From Epiperipatus broadwayi (Eukaryota; Onychophora; Udeonychophora; Euonychophora; Peripatidae): 64,000 bases of DNA. The position numbers were made by a program, and so were the translations under genes. Below, piece after piece: positions 51,101 through 64,000 of the stretch; within the stretch, counting starts at the first letter, position 1; each line of letters begins with the position of its first letter. The DNA lies in assembly GCA_028023455.1 (NCBI GenBank), contig JAQFVV010000288.1, positions 558,001 through 622,000 on the forward strand, in the 5' to 3' direction. Under the pieces are notes generated by a model. The model was not told the origin of the DNA and searched no databases. It worked only from the letters and a program-made list of their open reading frames with translations.

Positions 51101-51570
51101 AATGAAACTTAAAATTGCTGTTTTAAATGTCAGAGGATGTAATTCAATCAATAAAAATTTCAACGTTAAACATTGGATAAATCAAATCCGAGCGCATATA
51201 ACAGGATTATTAGAAACAAAGATATATGCAGGTCACCTATAAATCCAGCTACGTACCTAAGGGGTCAGGGCTTCTCTGCATGTTCCAGAGATTAATCCTC
51301 TCCATCTGCAGGAACTGGATTAGTAATTGTTCAAGATTGTCCTTTTGAAAATTTCAAAATAATTTACGATTCAACTGCTCCTAATAATAACACTGACTCA
51401 AAAAATAATTACAATGAATATAGTGCTTGTATATATGCCAATACAAAAGCAAAAGATAGAATGTATAATTTCCAATATAAATTCAATTCTTGCCATGAAT
51501 GCAAGTCCCACTGTTCTGGTTGGGGACTGCAACTCATCTTATGAAGAATTTATATAGAAATCACTACATA
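51101..51570 (+). pseudogene. LINE APE endonuclease remains
   Basis: It begins MKLKIAVLNVRGCNS (N of the active site kept). A GLLETK block (about 51207-51226) carries the catalytic Glu, and VLVGDCNSS (about 51517-51545) corresponds to GDFN. Several stops lie between, so the enzyme is dead. Confidence 0.65.
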
Positions 51571-51584
51571 AAATAGCCATACTG

Positions 51585-53438
51585 TTGATTAGTGGACAAG
51601 GTTTTCTGCCAGAAGGGGCTGTCTCCTTTCATAATGGTTGGTTTGCAACATTAATAGATCTGAACTTTTACTCGCCATTACTGTATCATCTCATGGAGGT
51701 AAAATTGGTCCTGACCATGTTTTCTGATCATTCTGCCCAGTTAATCACGATCAATCTAGAAAAACTGCAAGTAGTTAATCATAAGCTAACAAAAGTGATG
51801 AGAATACTTATCCCAACAAATGCAACAGATTTCCTCTTCTCAGAGATATATATTCTGTTGCAGAAGGTTAAAGGGATGAACCTCGATCCTATACAGAAAT
51901 ACCTGACTTTTATAAACATCTTGTCCTTCAATATTGATTATGTAACAAGAAATCAACCACCACTATCAAGGCTTCTTCAATATGCCAATCAGCTACATCA
52001 GAGACTAATGATGATGGCTCCAACACACAACACCCAAAGAAAGCTGACTGATGCTTATAACAAGGCCTGTGAATCACTGAAAGAATATCTGAAGATAAAA
52101 AAGTAAGCTTGCACAGCATAACAGCACACATGTACCCGCAAGTTTATCAAGTGGGCTTTAGGTTATGTACCTGACATAAAGGTGCCAATGGCCATCCATA
52201 CTGAGGATGGTATGTTTGCTGGACATAACATGATTATGCCATTGTTCAAATACTTTCAAGATAAGTTAAGTGCTAAGTCCTGCATTTTCTTCCCGCCAAA
52301 AAATGTTTGGAGAGGTTGAGAGTGAATTATCAGTTAATGAAAATGATATCATGGAAAAAATGAAAACTATCAGCAATGCTTGTCACCCAGGTGACCATGG
52401 AATACCACTGTTCATTCTCAAGCATTTAAGTTTTTTACAACTAAATACCTCAAGGATTTAGCAAACCATCTTGCTCAAGAAATTAATCCAACCACAGGGA
52501 TTTATCCCATGGCAATAATGCCATATAACAAGAAAAAAAAGGCATACCAATGCCAAATGAGCTTAGACCAATATCTATGGGGCCACTTTCTATTAAAATA
52601 TTGGAAAAGATTATAAAAGATAAGATTGAACCCTACATTTTACCTACCATCAGTGAATCACAATTTGCAAAGAAGACATCATCAACAGTGCAAGCAGCAT
52701 TGTTATTCAATACCATGATGATAGCTACTAGGGTGAGGAAGAAATACAGCACAGTGGTGGTGCAGATAGATATTGCTTCAGATTTTGATTCAGTGTGAAT
52801 CCCTGTGCTACTGGATATGCTCAAACAGACTAAAATACCCAAAGCTCTGTTATATTTGACTGCAAACTTGATACTGAGCAGAGAACTTTATGTTACTATG
52901 AATGGAAGAAATTCACCCTCATTCATCCCAACACAATCACTATCCCAAAGGTCTCTTCTGAGTGCATTAATGTTTCTTTATTATATCAATGAACTTATTG
53001 AAAAAATTCAATACCACATTCATTGGAGTTCAAATACCTGGTACAACACAGAATATTGCATGAATCACATACATGGATAATATCACAGTCTTATTGACAT
53101 CCAAGAAGCAAATACCACAGCTTCAGGCAGTGCTTAAACAATTCTCAAAACAATATGTAATGAGAATAAACCTACAAAAGACTGCAGCCTGGACACTACC
53201 CACTGGAAGGCCATGTGGGCCAATGTATCAAGAAAAACCTACTCCATTTTTAGGCTTTTCTTTTTCTCTGGGAGACACTGGAATGAGATGTCAGATCCAA
53301 GCCAAGCTCAAAGAAGAAGTCAAAAGCATAGCTGAATCACTCTCAAAGGCATATTTGTCCATATATGCAAAGGTGAAACTGATTAATAAGCTTATAATAA
53401 CCAAGATAACATATTATATGCCTGTAGTTGAAATTTAA
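51585..53438 (+). pseudogene. LINE linker and reverse transcriptase remains
   Basis: Open pieces 51585-52106 (linker), 52270-52461, 52550-52798 (LRPISMGPLSIKILEKII, then VVVQIDIASDFDSV as motif A), 52805-53080 (an SQRSLLSALMFLYYINEL block in the QGxxLSP position) and 53073-53438. Motif C reads YMDN at 53070-53081 in place of YxDD, followed by MRINLQKTAAW. At least five frame breaks. Confidence 0.75.
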
Positions 53439-53446
53439 AAAAATTT

Positions 53447-54318
53447 ATGGCATCCATTAATTCCCTATGTTGTAAGCTCATCTGGGGAAAAAAGACGGTG
53501 GCAATTTCAATGGCAAAACTCAATTGCCCTCTTATAGCAAATGGACTGGGGTTGCATAGCTTACAAACATTTCAAACCTTCAAAACAAGGAATTCTGTAA
53601 TTGTTATACTCACTCAATTTCCTAAAGTAAGACACTTAGAGCAGATAACACCTACAGATAGGCCTCTTCCAAAAAATTGTTTTTGGCAGTCACCATCTAC
53701 CAATGCAAGAGAGAAAAAACAATCCTGGATCAATTTGAACAAAAGTATAAATATTGGAAAATATATAAGTTTATACATCAAATTAATCTCAATGAGGAGA
53801 TCCCATCAATACTTGAAATAGGAAACAAATATCTGATCAAGCAATACAAAAAATGGCAACTAGAACCTAAGTTCCTAGATTTTATAATCAAAATGAAATT
53901 TGAATGCTTTACCTACTAAATATTTTTACATCACAGAAGAATGTACAGGTCAGTTGATCCTTTCTGTGGCCTTTGCCATATGGCTAAGGAGACTTTACAG
54001 CATATAATTTTCAACTGCAAGGCCATGGAGCAGACTAGATGCATTCTGCAGGGGAAATATAGAAAACAAAACACTACAATGAAACAAATTATGTCAACTT
54101 ACAAAGATAGGTATGTACCAGCCATAAGGGCCTCAATGTGTATCTTATATGCACTTTGGTGCACTAGGTGTGCATTCGTATTGGATAATAACACCAGAAG
54201 GCATCCAGCCACATTTGAGAATAAGTTAATTAAAATTCAAGTTAGAGACAAACAGACCACCAGCCCGGATATTTATGCAGCTACTTGGTCCCTGCTCAGA
54301 CAAACAGCAAAGTTATAA
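53447..54318 (+). pseudogene. LINE RT C-terminal domain with zinc knuckle
   Basis: It contains a LIWGKKTVAISMAKLNCP block and an ANGLGLHSLQTF block (53447-53821), as in L1/Tx1-type C-termini. A 125-codon piece (53941-54318) follows with CGLCHMAKETLQHIIFNC, a C-x2-C...H-x4-C knuckle with all four ligands visible. One frame change lies between them. Confidence 0.7.
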
Positions 54319-54501
54319 ATAGTGGACAACCCAGTATATTATATGTAGACAAGAACTATGTTTTAAGCTCATGTAAATTCAGAAAGAACTCTATCAAAAT
54401 GACAATGTAAATGTTAAAATTTGTAATCAACTTGTAGCAGTTAATTTACTATGTAACCACTAATGTTGTATACTTTTGAGACAATAAAAGGCTTTTGAAA
54501 C

Positions 54502-54750
<249 letters not shown>

Positions 54751-56048
54751 GTTTAAAATTTAATAATGAATAAGTATTTTGCAAGTTAGTATAATTCAAA
54801 GTTAGAAAACGCAGTAACGAGGATTCTGAGAACAAATCAGACAATGAATTTGGATCACCAGTTAATTATCAATAAGCAGAAAAGTTGCTGTCACTGAAAA
54901 TAATGGGCAATGGTAATAATAAATTATATTACATTTATAAAATCAGATATATAAACACAATTAATATTTACACAAATACAATAGTTTAATTTGTTAAAAA
55001 GTCACCAGATAAGTATTATCCAAAGTAAGAAAATTGAATGTAAGTTATTAATATAAAACTGTTTCTTGTTCTATATTTTACTGTTTTCACAAGTTTACTG
55101 TGGCCTCGGGACGGGATTGAACTCCTAAAAAGAAGAAAATATAAATGTTTCTATGACAATTTACTTGGGTGAATATCAAAGTAAAACTGAATATTCATGT
55201 TAAATGCAAAGATATAAACATGGTAAACAAGTATGTTCTCAATTAAATTTTAATTTAGTGACGTATATTCTATTGAAATAACTAAGAAAAAGGCTTTAAA
55301 ATGATTGGTGATTTAAATGCGAAAAAAATTAATTATTTGTTGCTTTTTCCTCTTTAAACTTTTTTTATTTCTTACTAATAATATTGGGAGCTGAATAAGA
55401 AAGTCATACTCAGAATAAATGATTTGAATTGCACTTTATGTATGCTATTAATAATATTTTTAATATATTAATAGATTACTTTGATAGTATTGTGAATAAT
55501 GAAAGAAAAATTCAAATGTCTTATTTTAATAATTCACTTGATCTATAGTTAGCTTGATGAAGATAATTCAAGTCTTTCAAATATTAATAGTCAAAGATTG
55601 AATCACTGATGGCGTATCTAGAGACTGTATCCAGTATGGTAATCATATATTAGCTTCAAAACTGTTGGAATGCTTTAATTGCAGGAACAATTTATCTAGT
55701 TGTTTATGCAGAAAATGTTTCTATTATTTTTGTTTCATAAAAATTAAGATGAACAAAAAAACACCTTAATACAGGGAAAGTGTGTTTATAATCATAAAAC
55801 ATTTATTATCAGATAGGAAAATGCATTTTACATTTCAAAAGGAAAGGTGTAATTTTTCAAAGAGAAAATATCTTTATTCTACTCTAATGTCATCTATGTA
55901 AATGAAGTTATGAATAAAGACGAGGTAGTATTTTAAATAAAATCTACTATAAACAAAGAGCAGCTTTTTATTCATATAGTACAGACTAAGTGTATATAAT
56001 ATTATCAAAATCACACTTTTCTTTATTTTTGCCATAAATTCTATAAAT
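54751..56048. other. AT-rich DNA, no gene seen
   Basis: Only a box-B-like word on the minus strand (GAGTTCAATCCCG, near 55112-55124) suggests an eroded SINE; no A box was found. Confidence 0.45.
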
Positions 56049-56114
56049 ACAATTTATCCAAACAGCTTCAAACACTTTTTAGCAAAACTCTTTATTTGTA
56101 CATATATATACATC

Positions 56115-56149
56115 GACATTTCAACTGACCTGCAGTCTTCTTCAGAGCT
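56115..56149 (-). ncRNA. Candidate hammerhead ribozyme, left arm
   Basis: Minus strand: CTGAAGA (56145 to 56139), A, stem GACTG/CAGTT with loop CAGGT, then GAAA (56122 to 56119) and TGTC. One G-U pair in helix II relative to the right-arm copy. Confidence 0.4.
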
Positions 56150-56699
56150 ATGATATAATGAACAAAATAAAATAAAAAACTTAACTATATAATAACACCA
56201 TAAAAAATTTAAACAATAAAAAACTAAAAACAACATAATATATATATATATATTTAAAAAATGAAATAAATAATCAAACCCAAATAAAACAATATAAAAT
56301 AAAATGTACAACATAAATAGAAAATAAATATAAATTATACATGTGTATTCCTAACTTTATACATGTATACATTCAAGGACAACTATTAATCTAAATATAT
56401 TATTAATTTTATTATTATTAACAATCTACTAATTATCTCTATTCTTCGTAAACTTAAACTTTATGATTTGTAACTAAAATTCTTTTAATTTTAAATCATA
56501 TAATATTTATTATTTCCTTACTCATTCTTATTTTAAAAATAATATTTTATATTTATTATATATTTCTGAATATTTAAAACCTATAAACATCACAATCTTT
56601 AAACTTATCAAGTTTATTTTAATCATCTAAATAAAAAAAAAATCGTTTTTTTTTTCAAAAAAATATTTTATACACTAGCTCCCTCTATTACATATTATT

Positions 56700-56925
56700 T
56701 AAACTAAATATATATCCCCTACAACTTTTTATTTATATATGTTTTATACACTTTAACTTTTATTATTATTATATGATTCTCATAAATTTATATTATACTG
56801 CTTTATATATATATTCCCTACAACTTTATTTACATATATATTTTTTTATTTTATATACTTTAACTTTTATTATTATTCTTATATAATTCTCATAAATGTT
56901 TTTATTAAACTGTTTTATATGTAAA
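56700..56925. repeat. Tandem duplication in palindrome centre
   Basis: Two diverged units of roughly 110 bases share CCCTACAACTTT, TTTAACTTTTATTATTATT and ATTCTCATAAAT in the same order, inside the loop of the palindrome. Confidence 0.7.
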
Positions 56926-57596
56926 TATTATGCAAAGTTTATTTATTTATTTTTCTATTATTTAATATCTGTAAATATACCCACATTTACACTCCTATTT
57001 AACCTAATCATTTTTATCAGCCCAAATTCATTTATAAACAACCATCTCTTTACATATTTACCTCTCTATGTCTTATTTAATAACTATAAATATACCAATG
57101 TTTTTTTGAAAAAACGATTTTTTTTATTTAGAAGATTCAAATAAACTTGGCAAGTTGAAAGATTGTGATGTTTATAGTTTTTAAATATTCATAAATAATA
57201 ATAAATATAAAATATTATTTTTAAAAGAAGAATGAGTAAGGAAATAATAAATATCATATGATTTAAAATTAAAAGAATTTTAGTTACAAATCATAAAGTT
57301 TAAGTTTATGAAGAATAAAGATAATTAGTAGATTGTTAATAATAATAAAATAGATAATATATTTAGATTAATAGTTGTCCTTGAATGTATATATGTATAA
57401 AGTTAGGAATACACATGTATAATTCATATTTATTTTCTATTTATGTTGTACATTTTATATTGTTTTATTTGGGTTTGATTATTTATTTCATTTTTTAATA
57501 TACATATTTTATGTTGTTTTTAGTTTTTTATTGTTTAAATTTTTATGGTGTTATTATATAGTTATGGTTTTTATCTTATTTTGTTCATTATATCAT

Positions 57597-57636
57597 AGCT
57601 CTGAAGAAGACTGCAGGTCAGTCGAAATGTCGGTGT
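57597..57636 (+). ncRNA. Candidate hammerhead ribozyme, right arm
   Basis: CTGAAGA (57601-57607) matches the CUGANGA core. One extra A is followed by a perfect 5-bp stem GACTG/CAGTC (57609-57613, 57619-57623) with loop CAGGT, then GAAA (57624-57627) and TGTC. GAAA-UGUC leaves only a two-pair helix III, as in short-stem type I hammerheads reported from PLEs, which are thought to act best as dimers. The extra A and the weak helix I are against it. Confidence 0.45.
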
Positions 57637-57700
57637 ATATACATGTACAAATAAAGAGTTTTGCTAAAAAGTGTTTGAAGCAGTTTGGATAAATTGTATA

Positions 57701-60700
57701 TAATATTATAAAAAAGAAACAAACCTAGGCCATGCACGTTTACAAATTTGCATGCACTTGCCTTTGAACATCAGTTTGGAAAGTATAGTGAGCAAAAATT
57801 AGCTTATATATAGATAAGTTCTAAACATAAGCATATAGTATGCATTTCGAACTGAGGTTCATGGGTGAGTGCATGTAAATGTGTAAAAGTGCATGACTTG
57901 AGGCTTGTTCCTGCTTTATAATATTATAAACAGAGAAATATAAATATTTTATCTTTGTTTTTACTTTTAAAAGAATGATCTTAGAAATAACCAATGGATA
58001 GTTTCATGAAACAAGGATGGAAATCTGCTGATTTATATTTCACTGCTTAGATTAAACTAGAAAGTTTTTATTTTGACTCTCCGATTTACAAAATACTATT
58101 ATGATGAGTGAAATATTTTTTAATGAATTGGATTGCATCTATAATACCTATGTTTAAGTTAATATTCAAACTTGGATTTGGATGTTTCTTTATTCAAAAA
58201 TGGAAAACATATTTATAATGATTTTAGATTGAATAATTTAATATCTTGAGAATGTGGCTGAACTTGATTAAATTGATTACTTTTTGAAAATGAAAACGTA
58301 GATTTTTAATTGCAGAATGTGCTTCAAGGAATGGCAATCCAATTTTTAAGTTAGAAGTTAAGTTATTTTATTGTAGCGAATATAATTATTTCAACAAAAT
58401 TAAATTACATGTATATAAAAGTATCATTTAACAAAATGTATTGTTTTGATATAAAATTCGTATTCCTAGAAATATAATAAAAAAAACTTTATTTGCAATA
58501 TTCTATAAAAGTCTGAAAATATGACAAGTTCCTAAATTTATTAGTATGTTATTAACTTTGATGACTATAATGATGTTAAATCTGTAATTGCTAAATTGTT
58601 CATGTCAAGTTAATAACTAATAAATAAAACACTTTAAAATAAAATCTATCTTAGTTATTGTACTGGATATAATTTCTAGTTTTATTATGATGTAGCGATT
58701 CTAAAGAGGAACAAAAATTGGATACTTTAATTTGAAAATAAGTCTTTCAAAAAAATAATTTCAAACTCAACATCATAAGATATATATGAATAAAAAAATA
58801 AAGATCAGCGCGTAACGTGTGCAAACAGATTCACAATTATATATATATATTCAATTTTTTCTTATCTTAGTGTATCTTTTACCTAAGATATATCTTATGT
58901 ATTAATGCATAAAATATAGGCAGTGCTTAATAACCGCCTATTATATTATTCATGCAATTATGTAAATTCTTGAAATACTGTCCAATTTAATCTTTCATAG
59001 TCAGATTGTGTCACACTCTGCTAATTATCTTCCAGTTATGCTTTGAAATAGACTCTCCCTGTCGAAAGATAACTCAGCAGATAATAAGAACTTATTTTAA
59101 ACTTCATTTGGCAATATTTATTTAGTTATTTATTTGTCTATTAAACATATATATATAAATTAAATAAAATGTCCGTTAATTAAAAATAAAATTGTAATTA
59201 TAATTGAAATAATAAATTTAACGGTTAAATTTATTATTTTAACGTTAAATGTATTATTTCAATTGTAATATATATATATATATATAAACCAGTCAATATT
59301 TGTAACTATAACAAATTCGATGACATCTTGAATTAGTTATATTACAGAGCTGCATAGAAAAAAAATTTTAATAAAAATTTATATAAACTAACTAATAAAT
59401 ATATAAAGTGATGCGTGTTTATGTATATACGTATCACTTGAGTGCACTAAATTGGTATGCATTTGATCACAATATCAATTATTTGATAACATTTCTTTGT
59501 AATTATGGAGAAACCGTCAAATGATGAATTGTACTCTAAAGGAAGAAAGAAAAATTATTTTGAATAACAAAGTTTATAAAAATGTAAAGCATATTTTACC
59601 TTTTCTCATTAACTTTTTTCTCAATGGATTTTTAAAAGTTATCATTTAAAATTTGAATGCTGTCAAAAATATGCCAAGAATGAACTTCCCTAGAATACCA
59701 GAAAGTTTTTCTATGATAAACTAACTTACTCTAAATTCTTGCTGAATAGATATCTGGTTTCCTTAAAAGTGATCTCGTTATCTCTTATACTATTTCTTAA
59801 ACTATCAAGTTAAGGTTCAATAAAAAAAATCTTATCATGATCATATAAACCTCTTGAATTGTGGAAATCTAATTATGATTCAAAAAGCTAACACTCAGAA
59901 GTGAATATTATATGATGCTGTCGTATATGTTGCAACTACAAATTTCGTTGAGCTTGAAATACAAGTATGTGAATGAAAAACAAAATATGCTTCTATTATA
60001 CTTATAAAGCATTGAAATTTTGGTGAATATGGGAATATTTTATTTATAGAAATGATAAACAAGTAATGTCATTTAAATTTATAAACTTTCTTTTGGGATT
60101 TTATTTTAAATTTAATGAACTTTCTTCATACCTAACCATTTATATATTTTTCTACTGCTTTTTATTAAAATTAACATGTATAATTTATCTATTAACTGTA
60201 ATTATTTAATACATTTGTTAAAATAGTTATTGAAATGTCTTAGTTTTAACTCAGCTTATCATCAATAGAAAGGAATTTATGGGAGCTTTGTCTATAAAGC
60301 TCTCTATTGAGAATTTTCATAATTTTTTAAACTGTTAATTTTTATATATTTTATTTTGATATTTTATTTCCAAAACAAATTTTAAAATGTCAGAATAATA
60401 AAAAAGGGGACCTTCAAACAAATTTATAAAATGGCTCCAATTCTCATTAGTTGTTATCCAATGGGAGCATGCTTTATGATATTACTTGAATAAAATTTTT
60501 AGAAGTATTAAAAACTTAAGGTTCACTATTAGTTTTCACAATAATTGTGTAATAATTATTAAATATTAATAATGTGCATCATTATATCTGTAATTTATAC
60601 GAAAATTTGTATTTTTAAAAACAGAAAATTATATTTACTAGCATAACATTAATGAAACAATTATGAAATTTTACATAACGTTGATGAAGCAATAGAGTTT

Positions 60701-61990
60701 AATAAAAATTGCTTTTCAAATTGATAACCAACATGTCACCATCGATTATTTGATAGAGTGCATGGCAATATTATGTAAATTATAAAAAAGATTTTAATGC
60801 ATAATTTTATAGATTTATTTTATAATAATATTTATTCATTCATATTTTAAATATAAATGTCAATAAAAAGATTTTGTTTGTTTTATAAAATCAAACGGTT
60901 TTTTCTAACAGTTGAAAGGTAAAATAGTTCTTTGTTTGGGTTATGATGTATTTTTTTTTTCAATATTTGCAAAATTCAAATATGACTTTTTAGAAGTTAT
61001 TTTATTTGGAAAAATAAATATGTACCAAATTAGGTAAATTTATTATATTCTGATATAGGAAAATTGTTTAATATTAAAATTAAAGTTCAAAGCTTACAGC
61101 CAGGAAAAGTAATTAAATCTATCTCAAATTAAGCTCAAAAGCCAAGATTATGATTAGAAGTGGAAGAGAGTTGTGGAGATATAATTCAAAATAGTTTTAT
61201 TTTAAATTAATTGTTATAATCAGCAAATCAATAGCATCCTATAAATCACACATCAGTAAAGATATTTTTTTATATTTTCTAACATTGCTATTGTGTGTAT
61301 TATATTGTTGTAATATTGAAATAATGATAATTACCCGAGTAGTAACTAAATCTGTATTATAAATTCAAAAATATTAAATCCTTATAATAGTTAGAATAAG
61401 CTTACTTGAGTATAATCATGATTAATTTAATTACTGCAAGATTGACGTTTGACATATTTGCACGCAAATCCGTATAGCTTGCTTTACAGTAGTATAAACT
61501 TCGATTTTAAATTTAATTAAATAAATTATTGGAAAATTTTGTCGTAATCCGAAATAATTTATATAAAGAATATCTTACTTTATCTTACATTTTATAAATA
61601 TTAAATAATTAAAAAGAAATATATTTGTCAAAACACCCAAAATATATTTATGTTAACTTTTAATATAATTATAATATCAAATTGACAATAAATGTGACTT
61701 ATAGAATAATAATAATATTAAATTGCTAGTAATGATTCATTTTAATCTATTTATTTGAATTTGCTCTTTAATAGTTACAAATTCCAGAACAAGTTATATA
61801 CAATTGTCATTATCTTTTTTTTAAGTGACTAAGAATTATCAGTCTTCTAAAGGACAGATTGAATAGTAATGGTTGTATGATTTAATATATTTATCATTAA
61901 ATTTAAATATCATATATATATATATATATATATGTAATATACAAATCAATATATATATCACAGTATAATTTATATAAATTATATTCTTTT
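57701..61990. other. AT-rich DNA, no gene seen
   Basis: No ORF with family content. An imperfect inverted repeat lies at 59196-59270 (about 27-bp arms, words GAAATAATAAATTTAACG and CGTTAAATGTATTATTTC). A small hairpin GAGCTTT/AAAGCTC is near 60285. (TA)n lies at 61911-61932. Confidence 0.45.
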
Positions 61991-61996
61991 AGAAGT

Positions 61997-62030
61997 ACTT
62001 TCGACTATACACTTTGTAGTCTTTATCAAC
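61997..62030 (-). ncRNA. Hammerhead-like hairpin, PLE-type relic
   Basis: Minus strand: TTGATAAA, stem GACTA/TAGTC (62021-62017 with 62007-62003), then GAAA (62002-61999) and GTAC. It has the same spacing as the 57601 motif, including the extra A, but with C3 to U and G8 to A changes in the core. (TA)n tracts follow to the left. Likely an eroded PLE end. Confidence 0.3.
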
Positions 62031-63080
62031 TATATAACGTTGAATAATCAAAACGAGACAACCCTTAACAATACCCATAGTTCAATTCAATATATATCAC
62101 ATAGTCAATAAATATGATGCTGAATCATCGAGGTAATGTTTATAAGTAAAAGGTGTATGCATATAGTAGTGGAATGACATTTGAAATCTTTGGCATTTAC
62201 AATAAAGTTGAAGTGATCTTTATCCATAACAATTAACTAAATATTATCGCACAAAGGCCATAAAATTGCACACAAATACTGCTGTAGTGATGGATATGAG
62301 AAAATATCCTTCTTAACTGATTTCCTTGATCTAGGCACCAAGAGATAATATCTTAAGCATTACCTCAATCTAAATTCTTCTTCCAACTGCCAAACCAAAA
62401 TTTCATTTTTTTTTTAAAATATATATATTGTACAGATGCAGTCGTTACATGCTATTTGTCATGCATAAATTTGTTGAAAGAGATTTGTTTAAAAAAAATT
62501 AAAAATTAAAATAAAATGTATATTTACATCTAAAAAAAGGAAAGCCTTAAAAGTTTGAGAAAAAGAAAAGAACAAAATAACAAGGGGTGGGTGGTTTATT
62601 GAGATAAACGATTGAAAGTAGAAGGAAAGATTTCAGAAATAAAGAATAGATAAAGAAAAGTAATTAACATTTTTTATAATATAAATAGCATTATAATTTA
62701 TGATATAAGTAGCTTCATTCTTGTCTTTAAATATTAAAGTAAGTGAATGTGTGTGTATATAAAAATAAATGTGGTCACCATAAATGTTAAACAGAAAGGA
62801 ATTTTTTCAAAATAATACAATTTAAAGCTAATGCAAATAAAAGAATTAAAAACTGAAAAACAAAGGAAAAATATAATTGCAATGGCTAGTGATAAGTAAC
62901 AAACAAAGGATTAATTACTACTATTTAATTAAAATATAAACCAAAGGAAAAAGAATCGTATATGCTAAAAAAAAAAAAAAAAAAAGAAATGGAAACCCAA
63001 TAGGAATGCAGTAGAATGTCTGGTGAATCCTAAGATAAGGAAACAATGGATATATATAAGGGAGAGCTTGGTATTGTTTA

Positions 63081-63128
<48 letters not shown>

Positions 63129-64000
63129 CATCATCATCACATTATAATATTATATTGAAATATAAGTCAAAGTTGATCCTGTTAAATAAAAAAATGTGTT
63201 GCTGAGCCCATCAAATCATGCAGCCAGCCTGAACCTTCACTGCAATAACACCTGCAGTTAGTTCAAAGAAGAAAAATGCCCATTTGAACCTGAGAATCAG
63301 TGGAGTGTCCAAGTCCAGAATAGTTTATATGTCATTACCAAAAAAACGAAAAGCCTATGAGGAATCATCAAAACCTGGTTGGAGCAACATAATCAACAGA
63401 AGCTATATTTCCCTATTGCACATATTACAGTGTTCAAATCCTGGCTAAAATCATTTTATTTTCCTTTATCTTCAAACTTTTAATTATAGCTGTTGAAAAC
63501 CAGTGAGACAAAACTTTTAAATTTTATAAGAACTATTAATTTTTAGGCTATTATTATGTACATTAGCTTTCAAAATCAGAAAGTTAAAATAAAATCTCAT
63601 TACGGTGTGTGGTATTTTAATTAAATATGCTTTTATTTCTATTTGTATTATTTAAATGTATATGATAAAATGTATAAATATCTAATGTATAAGAAAAACA
63701 TTTGTAAGCATTTCTATTATGGGACAAGAATGAGAAGTTAAAGAAAGAGAGTGGGGTATAGAAATATTTAATTATCATTAGTGATTTGAGCCAATATTAA
63801 AAGAAAGGGAAAATTTTAGGCAATAGATTTTGAATAGTGCCAATGTTTTAATAATTTAATAACTATGATATTGAGATTGAGAAATAGAGGTTTATAATGT
63901 GGGCAGACATTTTGGAGTAGCTAGAGCCTGATGAGCTGGCTGGGATGGCAAGTTTGTTGCTGGTTGTGCAAGCATGTTAGTTACATTGTAATTGAGTGGC
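62031..64000. other. AT-rich DNA with ATT array, no gene seen
   Basis: (TTA)n then TCA units at about 63081-63139. A box-B-like word GTTCAAATCC near 63434 in a less AT-rich 250-base stretch may be a SINE remnant. The last 100 bases contain no recognisable feature. Confidence 0.45.

Larger units (their letters stand above)
56049..57700. mobile_element. 1.65-kb palindrome with PLE-like, hammerhead-like ends
   Basis: Left arm about 56049-56675, right arm about 57095-57700, near-identical reverse complements with small indels. The outer ends read AATTTATCCAAAC and GTTTGGATAAATT. Each arm carries a CTGAAGAAGACTG-hairpin-GAAA motif about 70-100 bases from the outer end. No protein coding. The structure resembles paired PLE terminal repeats, as in the 21276 and 28341 palindromes, but without endonuclease remains the PLE assignment is inference. 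Confidence 0.65.

Noticed and set aside
55105-55130. Minus-strand tRNA B-box-like word (GTTCAATCC)
   Set aside because: No A box or cloverleaf at the right distance; a single short word is not enough for a SINE or tRNA call.
56054-57144. ORFs in the palindrome arms and loop
   Set aside because: Phe/Tyr/Ile-rich translations of AT-rich repeat, not conserved between the two arms as protein.
63425-63450. B-box-like word GTTCAAATCC
   Set aside because: Same reason; only mentioned in the intergenic entry.

Overview
The window looks like AT-rich, gene-poor animal nuclear DNA. Long ATT and TA microsatellites, several Penelope-like elements (PLEs), RTE-type and other LINEs, a dead Ty3/gypsy element and one single-exon rhodopsin-type receptor fit a mollusc, most likely a cephalopod. 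That assignment is inference from repeat composition and gene types, not from a diagnostic marker. No bacterial-style operons, CRISPR arrays or rRNA genes were seen.

Layout. 0-5 kb: PLE 3' end fragment, a minus-strand class A GPCR (1922-2800) with a probable frameshift at its N-terminus, and a decayed minus-strand RTE copy. 5-9.4 kb: unique-looking AT-rich DNA with a perfect 38-bp-arm hairpin (8690-8768). 9.4-12.6 kb: nearly full-length RTE LINE (endonuclease, then reverse transcriptase). 15.8-19.8 kb: minus-strand Ty3/gypsy relic with gag, protease, RT, RNase H and integrase remains. 21.2-24 kb: TA arrays around a small PLE-end palindrome, a low-copy repeat family, a decayed LINE and an RTE copy whose 5' part is inverted. 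24.3-26.4 kb: another decayed LINE. 27.8 kb: a tRNA-like SINE head. 28.3-29 kb: palindrome of a second PLE family. 34-36.5 kb: two head-to-head Penelope copies. 38.2-39.6 kb: two ATT arrays flanking a CpG-rich, CCAAT-bearing, promoter-like stretch. 43.2-47.1 kb: an intact 348-aa PLE N-terminal-type ORF, an oppositely oriented RT fragment, and a nearly intact Penelope inserted into that fragment. 49.9-54.75 kb: a decayed APE-type LINE bracketed by ATT/AAT arrays. 56.05-57.7 kb: a 1.65-kb palindrome with hammerhead-like ends. The remainder is AT-rich DNA without recognisable genes.

How it fits together. Apart from the GPCR and possibly the promoter-like island, everything recognised is retroelement material in various states of decay. 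The recurring theme is inversion: PLE ends paired head to head, an RTE copy with an inverted 5' end, and a PLE N-terminal ORF divergent from its likely RT. Several PLE ends carry a short hairpin followed by GAAA, which resembles the hammerhead ribozymes described from PLEs. PLE ends also often abut (TA)n tracts.
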